DNA of 64,000 bases from Histomonas meleagridis (taxonomy: Eukaryota; Parabasalia; Tritrichomonadida; Dientamoebidae). The stretch lies in assembly GCA_020186115.1 (NCBI GenBank), contig WSYJ01000130.1:124001-188000 (forward strand), given 5' to 3'. The notes beneath the pieces are model-generated. The model was not told the origin of the DNA and ran no database searches. It was given only the letters and a program-made list of their open reading frames with translations. A program made the position numbers and the translations under genes. This document shows, one piece after another, positions 50,138-58,587 of the stretch (the first letter of the stretch is position 1; the number at the start of each line of letters is the position of its first letter).

Positions 50138-50824
50138 TTAGTATCCGTTGGGCTCTCCTTGGCGCTTAATTATTTCGTTCAGCCTATTTGGCATCGAATC
50201 GACAAGGTTCTTAATCAAGTTTTCATCAATTGTATTCCAAACCTCGAATATTACATTAATCAATTCATCAATAGATTGGGGCTGTAACTCTTCCACTCTT
50301 TTCTTCCGTATTGACCACAAGTTCTATATGACATTCAAGTCAGGAGAATTTGCTGGCCAGTTCTCAAGAACATTGCATCGACTTTTCAAATATTCCATAA
50401 TTTTTTTGCTTGTGTGTGAACTTGCTCCATCTTGGAGTAATGTCCAGCATCCTTCACCATAAACGTTATTCATTCCTCGTATCAAGTCAGAACGTTCGAT
50501 GCATTTGTGAATGTATACTTCATAATCAATGTTCCCTCTAATTGCTATAAGCCGTGTTTTATAATTATAACTTATTCCACCAAATATCATAACCTTTGGG
50601 ATGAACTTAGTTTTTTTCCGAAAAACATCCGAACGAATTTCACCTCTTCTTCTCCACAACCAACGATGGTTGTTGTCTAAGTAAAAACAGGATTCATCAA
50701 CATATGAAACATTTTTCCAGTTTGTATTTTGTTGAATGTGATATTGAGAAAAACTGATTCGCTTTTGTTTTTGATCATTGGTAAGCAAGAACGTTTCCTT
50801 TGGCGGGAAGTAATTAATATCCAA
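50138..50824 (-). pseudogene. Tc1/mariner (DD34E) transposase, truncated and interrupted
   Basis: The minus strand encodes the catalytic half of a Tc1-type transposase: SYVDESCFYLDNNHRWLWRR with the first Asp, LLQDGASSHTSKKIMEY with the second Asp, and WPANSPDLNVI-stop-NLWSIRKKRVEEL. The stop (TAG at about 50329-50331) sits exactly where relatives have the third catalytic Glu, 34 residues between it and the second Asp (DD34E). The frame then continues to a stop at 50138. The N-terminal DNA-binding domain is missing, so the copy is 5'-truncated. I could not find inverted repeats. Confidence 0.85.
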
Positions 50825-50890
50825 TCTAAACGTTCAACAAAATTTTAATAATCGTTTGTTCTTTAAAAACAAATTTTTTGCATTTTCTTT

Positions 50891-51415
50891 ATGTATCGAC
50901 CATTCCCAAAATATGTTTTAAGGCAGCCTTTTAGTGAACACACTACTATTAATGATTTAAAGAAACAAGAATTCAAAATGAATGATGAAATTATCGACCC
51001 TTTATCTCAACATTCTAGTCATTTTCAAGCCCAACATCAAGTTATAAAAGGAAACACATGCGATAAAGAGGCAAGAAAAAAAAGACAAAAAAATATTCAA
51101 TCATCAAATAATATAAAAATTTCCACAATCCACGGATCCCCTATTGTTTCGACATCTATTGGTCATGTACGTTCACCAATTTTCTCGCAATATACACAAC
51201 CAACCAACTATGATCCAATTCCTTTTAATTGGATTTCACTCAAAGGAAGTCCAACCAAACTAGTGCGTCCTAGGGTTACATATAAAACAAATTATCAAAA
51301 AATTGAAGAAAAAATTCCATGTAAACAAGAAATCTTACAATATAAAAGAAAATACCAAACATTGGAAAACCATAAACAAGCAATACTTGCCTCGAGTCAA
51401 CTTCACTCATCATGA
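50891..51415 (+). CDS. Unrecognised 174-residue Pro/Ser/Lys-rich protein
   Basis: ATG at 50891 (MYRPFPKYVLRQPFSEH). The composition is polar with few hydrophobic runs, suggesting disorder. Motif-like pieces are SPIFSQYTQP, SLKGSPTKLVRPRVTYKT and a basic C-terminus (ILQYKRKYQTLENHKQAI). Codon use resembles coding DNA. I cannot assign a function; it might be a small cytoskeletal or nuclear adaptor. It lies just beyond the truncated end of the Tc1 remnant. Confidence 0.6.
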   Translation: MYRPFPKYVLRQPFSEHTTINDLKKQEFKMNDEIIDPLSQHSSHFQAQHQVIKGNTCDKEARKKRQKNIQSSNNIKISTIHGSPIVSTSIGHVRSPIFSQYTQPTNYDPIPFNWISLKGSPTKLVRPRVTYKTNYQKIEEKIPCKQEILQYKRKYQTLENHKQAILASSQLHSS

Positions 51416-51646
51416 GTATCTGAAAAATACTTTTCAAATATTTTTAGAAAATTTAATAATGATTATCGAACCATAAAAAATAATTTTTGGTGAGAAATGA
51501 CATATGCTTAATTGGAAGCAGTCAATTTCTCGTTTTTTGGCATATAATTTTTTTGTCATTGATTTATTGCATATCTGAATTTCTATTTCAATCACGACAA
51601 TAGCAATAAACAAATATATATTTATTCATATAAACAAAATTACATA

Positions 51647-53257
51647 TTATTTCATTGATTTAAATGAACCATTTCTGGTTGCAATTGTTCGCATCCAATC
51701 AGTCCACAGTTGGGACATCTCTCCGCTAAAGACGTGTCCTCTTGGACCAATAGGTACATATCCTCCTATAAACATTGATGGTTTAATTGATTTCAGGACG
51801 ATTTCCGCCTCATTTGCCCCAACTTTTCTTGCTTGCATTGCTTTTGCTTGTGCTCTAAAACAATGTGCGAAAGCAAAGACATATTTCACATCTATCCCTC
51901 TTTGTTTTAAGACCCTAAACAATCCAAAATTCCTCATCATAAAAATTAACATTGTTTTGTTCTTTTCAAACTGCTCCGATAGGATTTGAGTAAAACCGTC
52001 GACCATAATTTGAATCAATTTTTCGGTTTGACTGTTCCTGCTTTCAATTAGCATCTGGAAAAAATGAAAAATCCTGTTGCATACAAAATATGAGAAAGAA
52101 TGAACATGTGCCGAAATGTTATTAAAAATACAAGCAATTGATGGAAGTAATGGTGTTGATATGGTGAAATCATTCCCAATAACATTGGTAATTATCTCAA
52201 TGAGTAAATCAGCATATGTCCCTCTATGAACAGGATGCCGGCATTGAAACGAACCAACAAAAGGTTCATTTAATGATTCCGAAATCGCTTCGTTTGATGT
52301 GAGCATCACCAAAGACGATAGAACAATTGAATGGAAATACGATAGAATTTGTTTCTCGTTAAGAAGCTGAAGAGGAAAAAGGAGCGAAACAATAAATTCT
52401 CGGCCATTTTGGAGAGAGGCTAAGGCACCCGTATGACAGAGGAGTGATTGATATAAAAAAATAACGAGTTCATGAAAGATTCCAGGTGATTGACAATCAA
52501 CTAAATTAATTTGTTGCTCTGTTGGAGGTTTCAATAATAAATTAAAAACTGGTAGAAAACATGTGAATTCAAGTTCGTTAAATGAAATTTGCCAATTTGG
52601 ACAAAACGCAATTCCATTTGATAATACAATTATACATATTCTATAGAGTTCATCTTGACTCTTGCTATGAAGAAGAATATGAAATAAAGGTGATGGGTTA
52701 GATTCATTAAGATAAATATAGTTGATGTTAGGATAATTATTAATTTCATGTTGTGTTCCATTTAAAACAAAAATTAGAACAGTTGATAGCATCGCAAATT
52801 TTATGTGATAACAAATATCATTTTGTTTGTCTGAATTTAAAATTTGTGGATGATTTAATATTTGAAATGATGAAATAAAAAAACAAAATGGAAAAGTTTT
52901 AAATTTTTTTAAAGGAGACTCCCATTCAGCCCAATTTTTGGAACAAAATGGTTGAAAATGTTGAAAAAGCAAAAAAGAATTATAACATGAAATCAGTAAA
53001 TCTTTGGGAATTTCTGAATCAAAACTTATTTGCAATATTTTAATTATTGAGTTCATCATATGATGTATTAAAGCTTTAATATTTGATGGTCTTTTTTTTA
53101 TTATATTGTGAATGATTGGATGAGAAAGAATTTGATGAGTCAGAATCTGATCACAAAGAATGCTAGAATAGATAGGGTCATCGTCATCGATTTTATTTGA
53201 GAGGATATCAAAAAAAGTATTTGGGATTTGCTGCTCTGTTGAGCTATTTCCTCCCAT
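51647..53257 (-). CDS. Dymeclin-like Golgi protein (candidate)
   Basis: The start is the ATG at 53257, which gives MGGNSSTEQQIPNTFFDILS, an N-myristoylation consensus (Gly2, Ser6) as in dymeclin (MGxNSS); the longer frame begins at TTG. 536 residues, helical throughout, with family-like segments (QQINLVDCQSPGIFHELVIF; SAHVHSFSYFVCNRIFHFFQ; IMVDGFTQILSEQFEKNKTM). Dymeclin is ~670 residues and supports Golgi organisation; HID1 is a related alternative. The divergent archease ATG is 56 bp away. Confidence 0.6.
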   Translation of the reverse strand: MGGNSSTEQQIPNTFFDILSNKIDDDDPIYSSILCDQILTHQILSHPIIHNIIKKRPSNIKALIHHMMNSIIKILQISFDSEIPKDLLISCYNSFLLFQHFQPFCSKNWAEWESPLKKFKTFPFCFFISSFQILNHPQILNSDKQNDICYHIKFAMLSTVLIFVLNGTQHEINNYPNINYIYLNESNPSPLFHILLHSKSQDELYRICIIVLSNGIAFCPNWQISFNELEFTCFLPVFNLLLKPPTEQQINLVDCQSPGIFHELVIFLYQSLLCHTGALASLQNGREFIVSLLFPLQLLNEKQILSYFHSIVLSSLVMLTSNEAISESLNEPFVGSFQCRHPVHRGTYADLLIEIITNVIGNDFTISTPLLPSIACIFNNISAHVHSFSYFVCNRIFHFFQMLIESRNSQTEKLIQIMVDGFTQILSEQFEKNKTMLIFMMRNFGLFRVLKQRGIDVKYVFAFAHCFRAQAKAMQARKVGANEAEIVLKSIKPSMFIGGYVPIGPRGHVFSGEMSQLWTDWMRTIATRNGSFKSMK

Positions 53258-53297
53258 TAAAAACGCTTCACATATCAAATTTCAATTAACATGTCTT

Positions 53298-53305
53298 AAA
53301 AAGTG
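53298..53305 (+). promoter_or_regulatory. AAAAAGTG motif, 8 nt before archease ATG
   Basis: AAAAAGTG is followed by ACCACATA and the ATG at 53314. A short ATG-TCT-TAA just upstream (53291-53299) suggests that transcription starts at or after the motif, because that frame would otherwise pre-empt the gene. Confidence 0.5.
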
Positions 53306-53313
53306 ACCACATA

Positions 53314-53745
53314 ATGACACAAGGGTTTGAGTTTGTTGATCACCCAGCCGACATTCAAGTTCATTCATGGGGCACAAAGTTTGAAGGTGCATTGGAATCA
53401 CAAGCTATTGCTTTGTTTGAAACAATGTTTGATACATCAAAGTTTAAAGATGATATACAAAAAACAATCTCAATACAAGCAAATGATTTGTACGCATTAG
53501 TCTTTCAATTTTTAGATGAATGGCTTTTTATTTTTGATACAGAAGATTTTGTATTGAAAAGTGTAAAAATCACCAAATGTGATTTGGAAAATTTCAAAAT
53601 AGAAGCGACCGCAAATGGTGAAGAATATGATCAGGAAAGACATGCTGATTTTAGAAGAACTGAAGTTAAGGCAATTACATATGGAAGCATGAAAGTTGAC
53701 ATTCAAAAAGATAAAACTGAAATATATGTCATATTTGATTTATAG
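53314..53745 (+). CDS. Archease
   Basis: The product is 143 residues, the usual size. FEFVDHPADIQVHSWGTKFE at the N-terminus matches the signature '.EF.DHTAD...HAWG'; ALESQAIALFETMFD, YALVFQFLDEWLFIFDTE, EEYDQERHADFRRTEVKAITY and the C-terminal DKTEIYVIFDL complete the fold. Archease promotes guanylylation and multiple turnover of the RtcB tRNA ligase and can act on other RNA-modifying enzymes. The Asp/His cluster of the metal site is retained. Its presence implies RtcB-type RNA ligation in this organism. Confidence 0.93.
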   Translation: MTQGFEFVDHPADIQVHSWGTKFEGALESQAIALFETMFDTSKFKDDIQKTISIQANDLYALVFQFLDEWLFIFDTEDFVLKSVKITKCDLENFKIEATANGEEYDQERHADFRRTEVKAITYGSMKVDIQKDKTEIYVIFDL

Positions 53746-53946
53746 GCTGGTTTCAACAATAAAGCAAAGCAGATATTTGGTGTTAATTTTTTTAATTCAA
53801 TTTTTATATTTATAAATTAAAAAAAAAAATAATCAAAACTTTAATGTATATTTTTAAAAATTAATGAAAAATATTTATTTTTGTTGAAATGAGATGTTTT
53901 TTATATTTAACTTAAAATTGCTATAACTGATGAAAAAAAAAATTAG

Positions 53947-53954
53947 GGGTACCC
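53947..53954. promoter_or_regulatory. GGGTACCC palindrome upstream of BUD23
   Basis: GGGTACCC is followed by GGAACCGTTTACTAATC; the ATG is at 54016, 61 nt on. Confidence 0.4.
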
Positions 53955-54015
53955 GGAACCGTTTACTAATCTTTGGTCAAGGAAAAATCTTGTTCAATTC
54001 TTAAATCTAGAACAA

Positions 54016-54879
54016 ATGCTTTATACAGATAACTCTCCTTTCCAATTCTACAGTGATGAATGGTTTGAAAAAAACATAAAAGTTCGTCAAGTTGACGAAC
54101 AAATTATATCATTTGTAAGTCCAAATTATGAAAAACTTCAACAATCATTAACAGGAAAAGCTCTTGAACTTCTTGATCTCCCAGGTGATTACCCTCGACT
54201 TATAGCAGATGTAGGTTGTGGCCTTTCAGTATCAGGAGAAGTAATTAATAATTCAGGAAATTTTTGGGTAGGAGTTGATATTCTTCGATCTATGTTTTTC
54301 TCTCCATATCTTGAACACATTATGCGTCCCATGGACTCACCAAATTCATATGTCAGATGTGATATTGGAGAAGGTATGCCTTTTAGACCTGGTGTATACG
54401 ATGGTGCCATTGGCATTGATGTACTCCAATGGCTATTTTCAGTTTTTCCAGGATGTGATCCTGTTCCAAAACGCATTCGTACATTCTTCGAAACACTTCA
54501 TGGATGCCTTGCATGTGGTGCCCGTGCAGTTTTTAATTTCCATCCTAAATCTCCAGAACAAGCTGAAATGCTTAGTACCATTGCTACAAAATGCGGTTTC
54601 GGCGGTGGAATTCATATTGAGAACCCAAATTCTAATGCAGCTAAAGAGCATTGGCTCATTCTCGAGGTTGGTGGTGTTACTCCTGACGGCCTTGATGCTG
54701 TTTTACAACAAAACAGTGGATGTCAAAATGTAAAAGCTTTTCGACCCAGGAAATCAGGCAAAAAAGGATTTAATAGAAAAGAATGGATCTTAAAGAAGAA
54801 AGAAAGACAAAGGCTTCTAGGTAAGAAGGTTGCAAATGATTCTAAATATACAGGAAGATCGAGAAGAAGATGGTTCTAA
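54016..54879 (+). CDS. BUD23: BUD23/WBSCR22 18S rRNA (guanine-N7) methyltransferase
   Basis: The product is 287 residues. The methyltransferase fold has ALELLDLPGDYPRLIADVGC (SAM motif I with GCGLSVSGEV), GVDILRSMF, CDIGEGMPFRPGVYDGAIGI (a family-specific block) and DVLQWLF. The basic C-terminal tail RKEWILKKKERQRLLGKKV ending KYTGRSRRRWF is diagnostic of BUD23. With TRM112 it methylates G1575 (yeast numbering) of 18S rRNA and aids 40S export. The canonical GCGSGLSG reads GCGLSVSG here. Confidence 0.93.
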   Translation: MLYTDNSPFQFYSDEWFEKNIKVRQVDEQIISFVSPNYEKLQQSLTGKALELLDLPGDYPRLIADVGCGLSVSGEVINNSGNFWVGVDILRSMFFSPYLEHIMRPMDSPNSYVRCDIGEGMPFRPGVYDGAIGIDVLQWLFSVFPGCDPVPKRIRTFFETLHGCLACGARAVFNFHPKSPEQAEMLSTIATKCGFGGGIHIENPNSNAAKEHWLILEVGGVTPDGLDAVLQQNSGCQNVKAFRPRKSGKKGFNRKEWILKKKERQRLLGKKVANDSKYTGRSRRRWF

Positions 54880-55001
54880 TACTAAATAAAAGCTATTTAA
54901 TAACAGACGATAACGTTTTTTCTGATAAAAACGATTAATGATTATTGAATTTTCTATCGGTTGTATTCGTGGTACTTTTCGTAAAGGAAGATTTTAGATG
55001 T

Positions 55002-55010
55002 CACTTTTTT
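55002..55010 (-). promoter_or_regulatory. CACTTTTTT motif 12 nt before G-patch-like ATG
   Basis: An out-of-frame ATG at 54998 directly precedes the motif and would block the gene if transcribed, so the transcript probably starts inside or after the motif. TTTTCTATCGG lies at 54950-54960. Confidence 0.45.
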
Positions 55011-55022
55011 GTGGTCGTTCTA

Positions 55023-55478
55023 ATGAATCTTGGATTTTCCCTTCTAACTAAATTAGGATTATCTCAAGAAGAAGCAGACTTACATAAAAATGATAAACCT
55101 TCAGATGCTATAACTATTTATGCAAAAGATCAAACCGGTATTGGATATACTGAAAATAAGTATGATTTTGTTTTAGAGACAGATGCTGCCTTTGCTAAGC
55201 TTCAGGCTTCGCGTGTCGGTATTAAAAAAACAAACGATGCTCCAAAGATGGAAACGAATCCACCTCAACAAAGATACTGGATTCCTTCTAGACTTAAAAA
55301 GAAACCACTACATTCTTTATCGGCTGAAGATCTCGCCGTTATTTTAGCAAAGCCAGAACCAGTAGAAGTACCAGTTGATGCAATAAAATCGGATGAAAGT
55401 CAAGAGCACCACAGAAGGAGAAGAAGACATCACAAAAAAGAAACGGACAGTGGTGAGGGTGTAAAAAATCAAGAATAG
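55023..55478 (+). CDS. Small protein with degenerate G-patch
   Basis: The start is the ATG at 55023 (MNLGFSLLTKLGLSQEEADL); the upstream frame begins at TTG in the promoter. 151 residues. The N-terminus follows the G-patch pattern (GxxLLxKxGW....PIxVxxKxxxxGLGY) as GFSLLTKLGLS...DAITIYAKDQTGIGYTE, but the central glycines (GxGLG) are replaced by EEADLHKND. The C-terminus is basic (HHRRRRRHHKKE). G-patch proteins activate DEAH helicases in splicing and ribosome assembly. Whether this divergent form still does is unknown. Confidence 0.75.
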   Translation: MNLGFSLLTKLGLSQEEADLHKNDKPSDAITIYAKDQTGIGYTENKYDFVLETDAAFAKLQASRVGIKKTNDAPKMETNPPQQRYWIPSRLKKKPLHSLSAEDLAVILAKPEPVEVPVDAIKSDESQEHHRRRRRHHKKETDSGEGVKNQE

Positions 55479-55620
55479 AATAATGATAATAAATAAATTT
55501 TGAATAGATTTATTATAATTTGTTTTGTAACACAACGTAAACGCTTGGTAAATGAAATATAAAATCATATTTGATATATCTCGCCAAGTATTCTGTTTAT
55601 AAACAAATAATGCACAAGGT

Positions 55621-55628
55621 AAAAAGTG
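55621..55628 (+). promoter_or_regulatory. AAAAAGTG motif before candidate structured RNA
   Basis: AAAAAGTGACACG, then CCAACGGTTATTAA (55648-55661) and TTTCATAGAAA (55661-55671), the reverse of TTTCTATG, precede the GC-rich RNA candidate. The same motif set appears before protein genes. Confidence 0.45.
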
Positions 55629-55676
55629 ACACGAAAATTACAAAACCCAACGGTTATTAATTTCATAGAAAAAAAA

Positions 55677-55975
55677 CAGTGGCTGCAATCCTGCTGCAGG
55701 AGGGAAGTAACAGTTTGCTCACGCCCAGAATCCACGCACCGTAGAATCTGGAAATCTATTCGCTGTTCCGTTTACCGGCCTCACGCATTGCGATTTGCTT
55801 TAATCGTATCTCTCCCTAGCTTGCCTTCGCAAGAGTACATGATACATCAGATTTACCTGGTGGGAGGGCACTCAACACAAAGCTAATTACCTATCACCAC
55901 AGCAGTTACAACGCCTGAATTCTAAGGGTAGCGTACGCTTTACAGACTGGGGTTACACCAATCCACCCATTATTT
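55677..55975 (+). ncRNA. Candidate structured RNA gene, RNase P/MRP-like topology
   Basis: About 48% GC over 300 bp, 58% in the first 60, against ~30% around it, and no credible coding frame. A long-range helix pairs GTAACAGTTTG (55707-55717) with 55943-55956 (CAGACTG-GGG-TTAC): 11 pairs, one G-U, a GGG bulge. Outside it, GTGG (55679-55682) can pair with CCAC (55963-55966). A local hairpin TCCTGCTGCAGGA (55689-55701) lies between. Other hairpins: 55820-55833 (CTTGC-CTTC-GCAAG) and 55930-55939. The order, end helix, hairpin and then a helix closing the molecule, recalls P1-P3-P4. GGAGGGAAGT and ACAGACTGGGGTTACA resemble CR-I and CR-V of RNase P. SRP RNA or a novel RNA remain possible. Confidence 0.55.
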
Positions 55976-56081
55976 CTTTCTGTAGATAAGTTTGATACTA
56001 CATATTAATTTTTGTTCACATTGACTAATTAAGAATGTAAAGTATTTAAAAAAGCGGGTGGATAAAAAAAATTAAAACGCA

Positions 56082-56540
56082 TTATTCTTTATTAACACCC
56101 TCTAAATCTTCTGAAAGTGATTTAAAAGCAATGTTCCATTGGTTTAAATTGCGGTAAAAAAATTCTGTTTCAGCACTTCGAAGATTTGACAGAAGGATTC
56201 TTAGATTTTTTGCTTCTTCAAGAACAGCGTCTGTGCCTATATTGGCTTTGTTGGCTTTTGCGTTATTAAATTTTTTACGTGACTCTGTGACTTGATTTCT
56301 CAAATTAATTAAATTTTGGAAATAATATTTTGTTTCTTTGGAAAATAGATTTTGTCCAAAGGATTTAAAAATTTTAACGTATTGATTTAGATCAACTGGA
56401 AATTCTTGGTTATCATAACTTTCGTTTCCTGTTGGTTTAACTGGCCAGTTTTTTACGCTTTCGTCAATTGATGATAGTGATGAAGCAAGTGACTCCAAAG
56501 CTTCTTTCACTGCCTTTTGTTGCTTCATGAGGTCAGTCAT
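56082..56540 (-). CDS. Unrecognised 152-residue helical protein
   Basis: The start is the ATG at 56540 (MTDLMKQQKAVKEALESLAS); the longer frame begins at TTG. It is entirely helical with amphipathic coils (NLRNQVTESRKKFNNAKANK, LEEAKNLRILLSNLRSAETE), resembling BAR-domain or sorting-nexin C-terminal helices in length and charge pattern. The family is uncertain. No membrane segment or signal is present. Confidence 0.75.
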   Translation of the reverse strand: MTDLMKQQKAVKEALESLASSLSSIDESVKNWPVKPTGNESYDNQEFPVDLNQYVKIFKSFGQNLFSKETKYYFQNLINLRNQVTESRKKFNNAKANKANIGTDAVLEEAKNLRILLSNLRSAETEFFYRNLNQWNIAFKSLSEDLEGVNKE

Positions 56541-57451
56541 ATGGTTTTTGCTCAAGAATTGAAAAAAAATTGGGAACTCATTTAAAAATTGCGAGTAATT
56601 AAATTCAAAAAGTTCCTTTACAGTTTTTTCGTTGGAGGTTTTCTGCCAGAAGTTCGATCACATTTATTTAAATAAAATATTGCTTAATATTAATCTAAAC
56701 TTCATGCGGCTGTTAAAAATGAACTTTAATTGTCCTTCATTTCTTTTACTAATAATCAATAAACCATTTACCATTTAGCATACTTGAAATAAAAACAATA
56801 ATCTGACAAACATAGTTAACATCAATTCACTCTTACCGTTATTTTTTCACAGACGATATATTTTCATGATAACCGTTTATTTGGGAATCCGGAATCCGTT
56901 AGAATCATTGAAAATTTTTGTATGAATTTTACGACAATTATGAAAAAGTTGTATTCTAAAAACAGCAAATTTTAAAAAAGGACCAAATCTAATAGATTGT
57001 TAAAAGAAAAATTTGTATCAGATATATTAATAATAAAATCATTTCCTTTTTTATGAAATCATTAAGAAATACATTCTTATATGAAATATTTTAAATAATT
57101 AAATGTTTTATTTTTTTATTGAGTATTAGAGGTGTAGTAAAAATTTATTGATAATTTCATTCCATAAATAATTAATAATTATTATAATATGATTTCAAAA
57201 AATCTAAAAATGAATGAACTATCTCTCAAAATTAAAATATTATTTTATCTTATTATATTTATTAATAAGTTATATAAATAAATAATTTTCCAGATCATAA
57301 AAAATATTTCTTGCTATATTGATGTTTATCTCATTATTAATATTTTTATAAAAACTCTTACCACTCTCGAGCGTTACAAATTAAACGAAACCTCATTTCG
57401 CTTTACGATTGTTGTTTAGTTAGATGGCATTTTTTTCGTCAAAGCCTCGAC
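56541..57451. other. Long AT-rich intergenic region
   Basis: 911 bp. TGATAACCGTTTATTTGGGA near 56866-56885 matches a motif before the Kelch gene (60454-60473), but the nearest downstream start on that strand is far away. 56980-57350 is extremely AT-rich with no gene. It could be a lost gene's promoter. Confidence 0.3.
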
Positions 57452-57525
57452 GCACTCATAGCTCAGTCGGTTAGAGCGTTGAGCTTATGCCTCAAAGGTC
57501 CTGGGTTCGAGTCCCCGTGGGTGCA
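57452..57525 (+). tRNA. tRNA-Ile (anticodon UAU)
   Basis: A 74-nt cloverleaf: acceptor GCACTCA/TGGGTGC (one G-U), D arm GCTC...GAGC, anticodon stem TTGAG/CTCAA with loop CTTATGC (anticodon TAT, reads AUA), T loop TTCGAGT with one T-C mismatch in the T stem, and discriminator A. Box A (TAGCTCAGTCGG) and box B (GGTTCGAGTCC) are intact. There is no intron and no encoded CCA. A run of eight T follows (57526-57533). Confidence 0.95.
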
Positions 57526-57533
57526 TTTTTTTT
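57526..57533 (+). terminator. RNA polymerase III T-run terminator
   Basis: Eight consecutive T directly after the tRNA discriminator base. Confidence 0.85.
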
Positions 57534-57677
57534 AATAAATAAAACGTTAAGTATATTGTATATAAAGAAAGTCTCAATGTGGTTATCAGCAATAAAAGTA
57601 ACCAACCACTTCACCTACTGACATTTGTGAAAATATTTTATCGCAAATTTGTAATATGTGCGAAGTCGAACATTTTT

Positions 57678-58381
57678 CTATTTTCGAGAATGATGGATAT
57701 GAATAAAAGATTAATGCCGCTTCACAACACATCATAAAGTGATGCAGATTCCCAGATGCTATTGTTGAACCCCAAAGTCTTTCAAGTGTTTCTTCCTGAT
57801 GATTTTCGATATCCCAACATATAAGACGAAACTAAGAAATTCAACTCGAAAGCCATTCGCTGCAACGCGCATCATTCTTTAAGATGATTTGGAAAACATG
57901 TGGTAAGTCTTCGTTAGGTTATCTTCGATTAATGGACTGCAAATTTGTAATCTTCGATCTTATCAATTAATACAATAACAAATGGTAATGCAATGATCAT
58001 TAAGCCCTTGCGTATAGCATATGTTATAATTATAAAGACTGTGTACGCCTTTAATATTAATTAATGGTTCTTTGATACGTAATTCATCAAATGGAGGTGA
58101 GACATTTGTACGTCGAACATCCATTTGAATTGTTTGAAATGCTAAGCGAAGCCGTTTGGCTAATTGATATGATGTAAGTGATTGCCATTGAGATTAAAGA
58201 TTATTATAATCAATAACTCGAAGTTGTTTGGCATGACTAACATCTTTCTCAAATGGAAGAACACCAAGAAGTTGGCTTTTATGGCCGCGCACGAAGATTT
58301 CGCTCAATGCCTTTGTGGGACACTTGAAGTCGAATATCAGAGAGTTTAATGGTCGTGCCGATTATGGTATTGTGGAACCAT
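57678..58381 (-). pseudogene. TBC-domain RabGAP, broken by frameshifts and stops
   Basis: The minus strand, read across frames, gives a nearly complete TBC domain: VSHKGIERNLRAR, SQLLGVLPFEKD, FQTIQMDVRRTN (matching IxxDxxR with the Arg finger), YTQGLND (YxQ Gln finger), LPFVIVLIDKIEDYKFAV, and C-terminal LERLWGSTIASGNLHHFM followed by CEAALIFYSYP. At least two stops and several frame changes separate them. Its ATG (58381) is followed immediately by a frame change, but promoter-like AAAAAGTGGGCCGTTAATG (58400-58418 on plus) remains. RabGAPs stimulate GTP hydrolysis by Rabs. Confidence 0.8.
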
Positions 58382-58587
58382 TGTAACGGGCGACCTCTCA
58401 AAAAGTGGGCCGTTAATGTTGGAACGAGCTGAAATTGCGTTTTACGACATTTCGTCAAGAGTGAAATAGACTCAAAAGAGGCAACAGAATGGAACAGTGA
58501 ATTCTTATTTTGATTTTCAATAGGCCTGCATGATGATAATGTACGAATTCTGTACTTTCAATTCATGTGTCACTTTCGGCTGCTAAG

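Noticed and set aside
55626-55886. 86-codon open frame over the GC-rich island
   Set aside because: It begins with GTG inside the promoter motif, has no family features and overlaps strongly paired sequence, so it is better explained as structured RNA.
55677-55975. SRP RNA as the identity of the GC-rich island
   Set aside because: TGCAATCC-hairpin-GGAGG near the 5' end faintly recalls the Alu domain, but I could not find the helix 8 motif (GGAAG/GCAGC loops) that SRP RNA must have. Kept only as a minor alternative.
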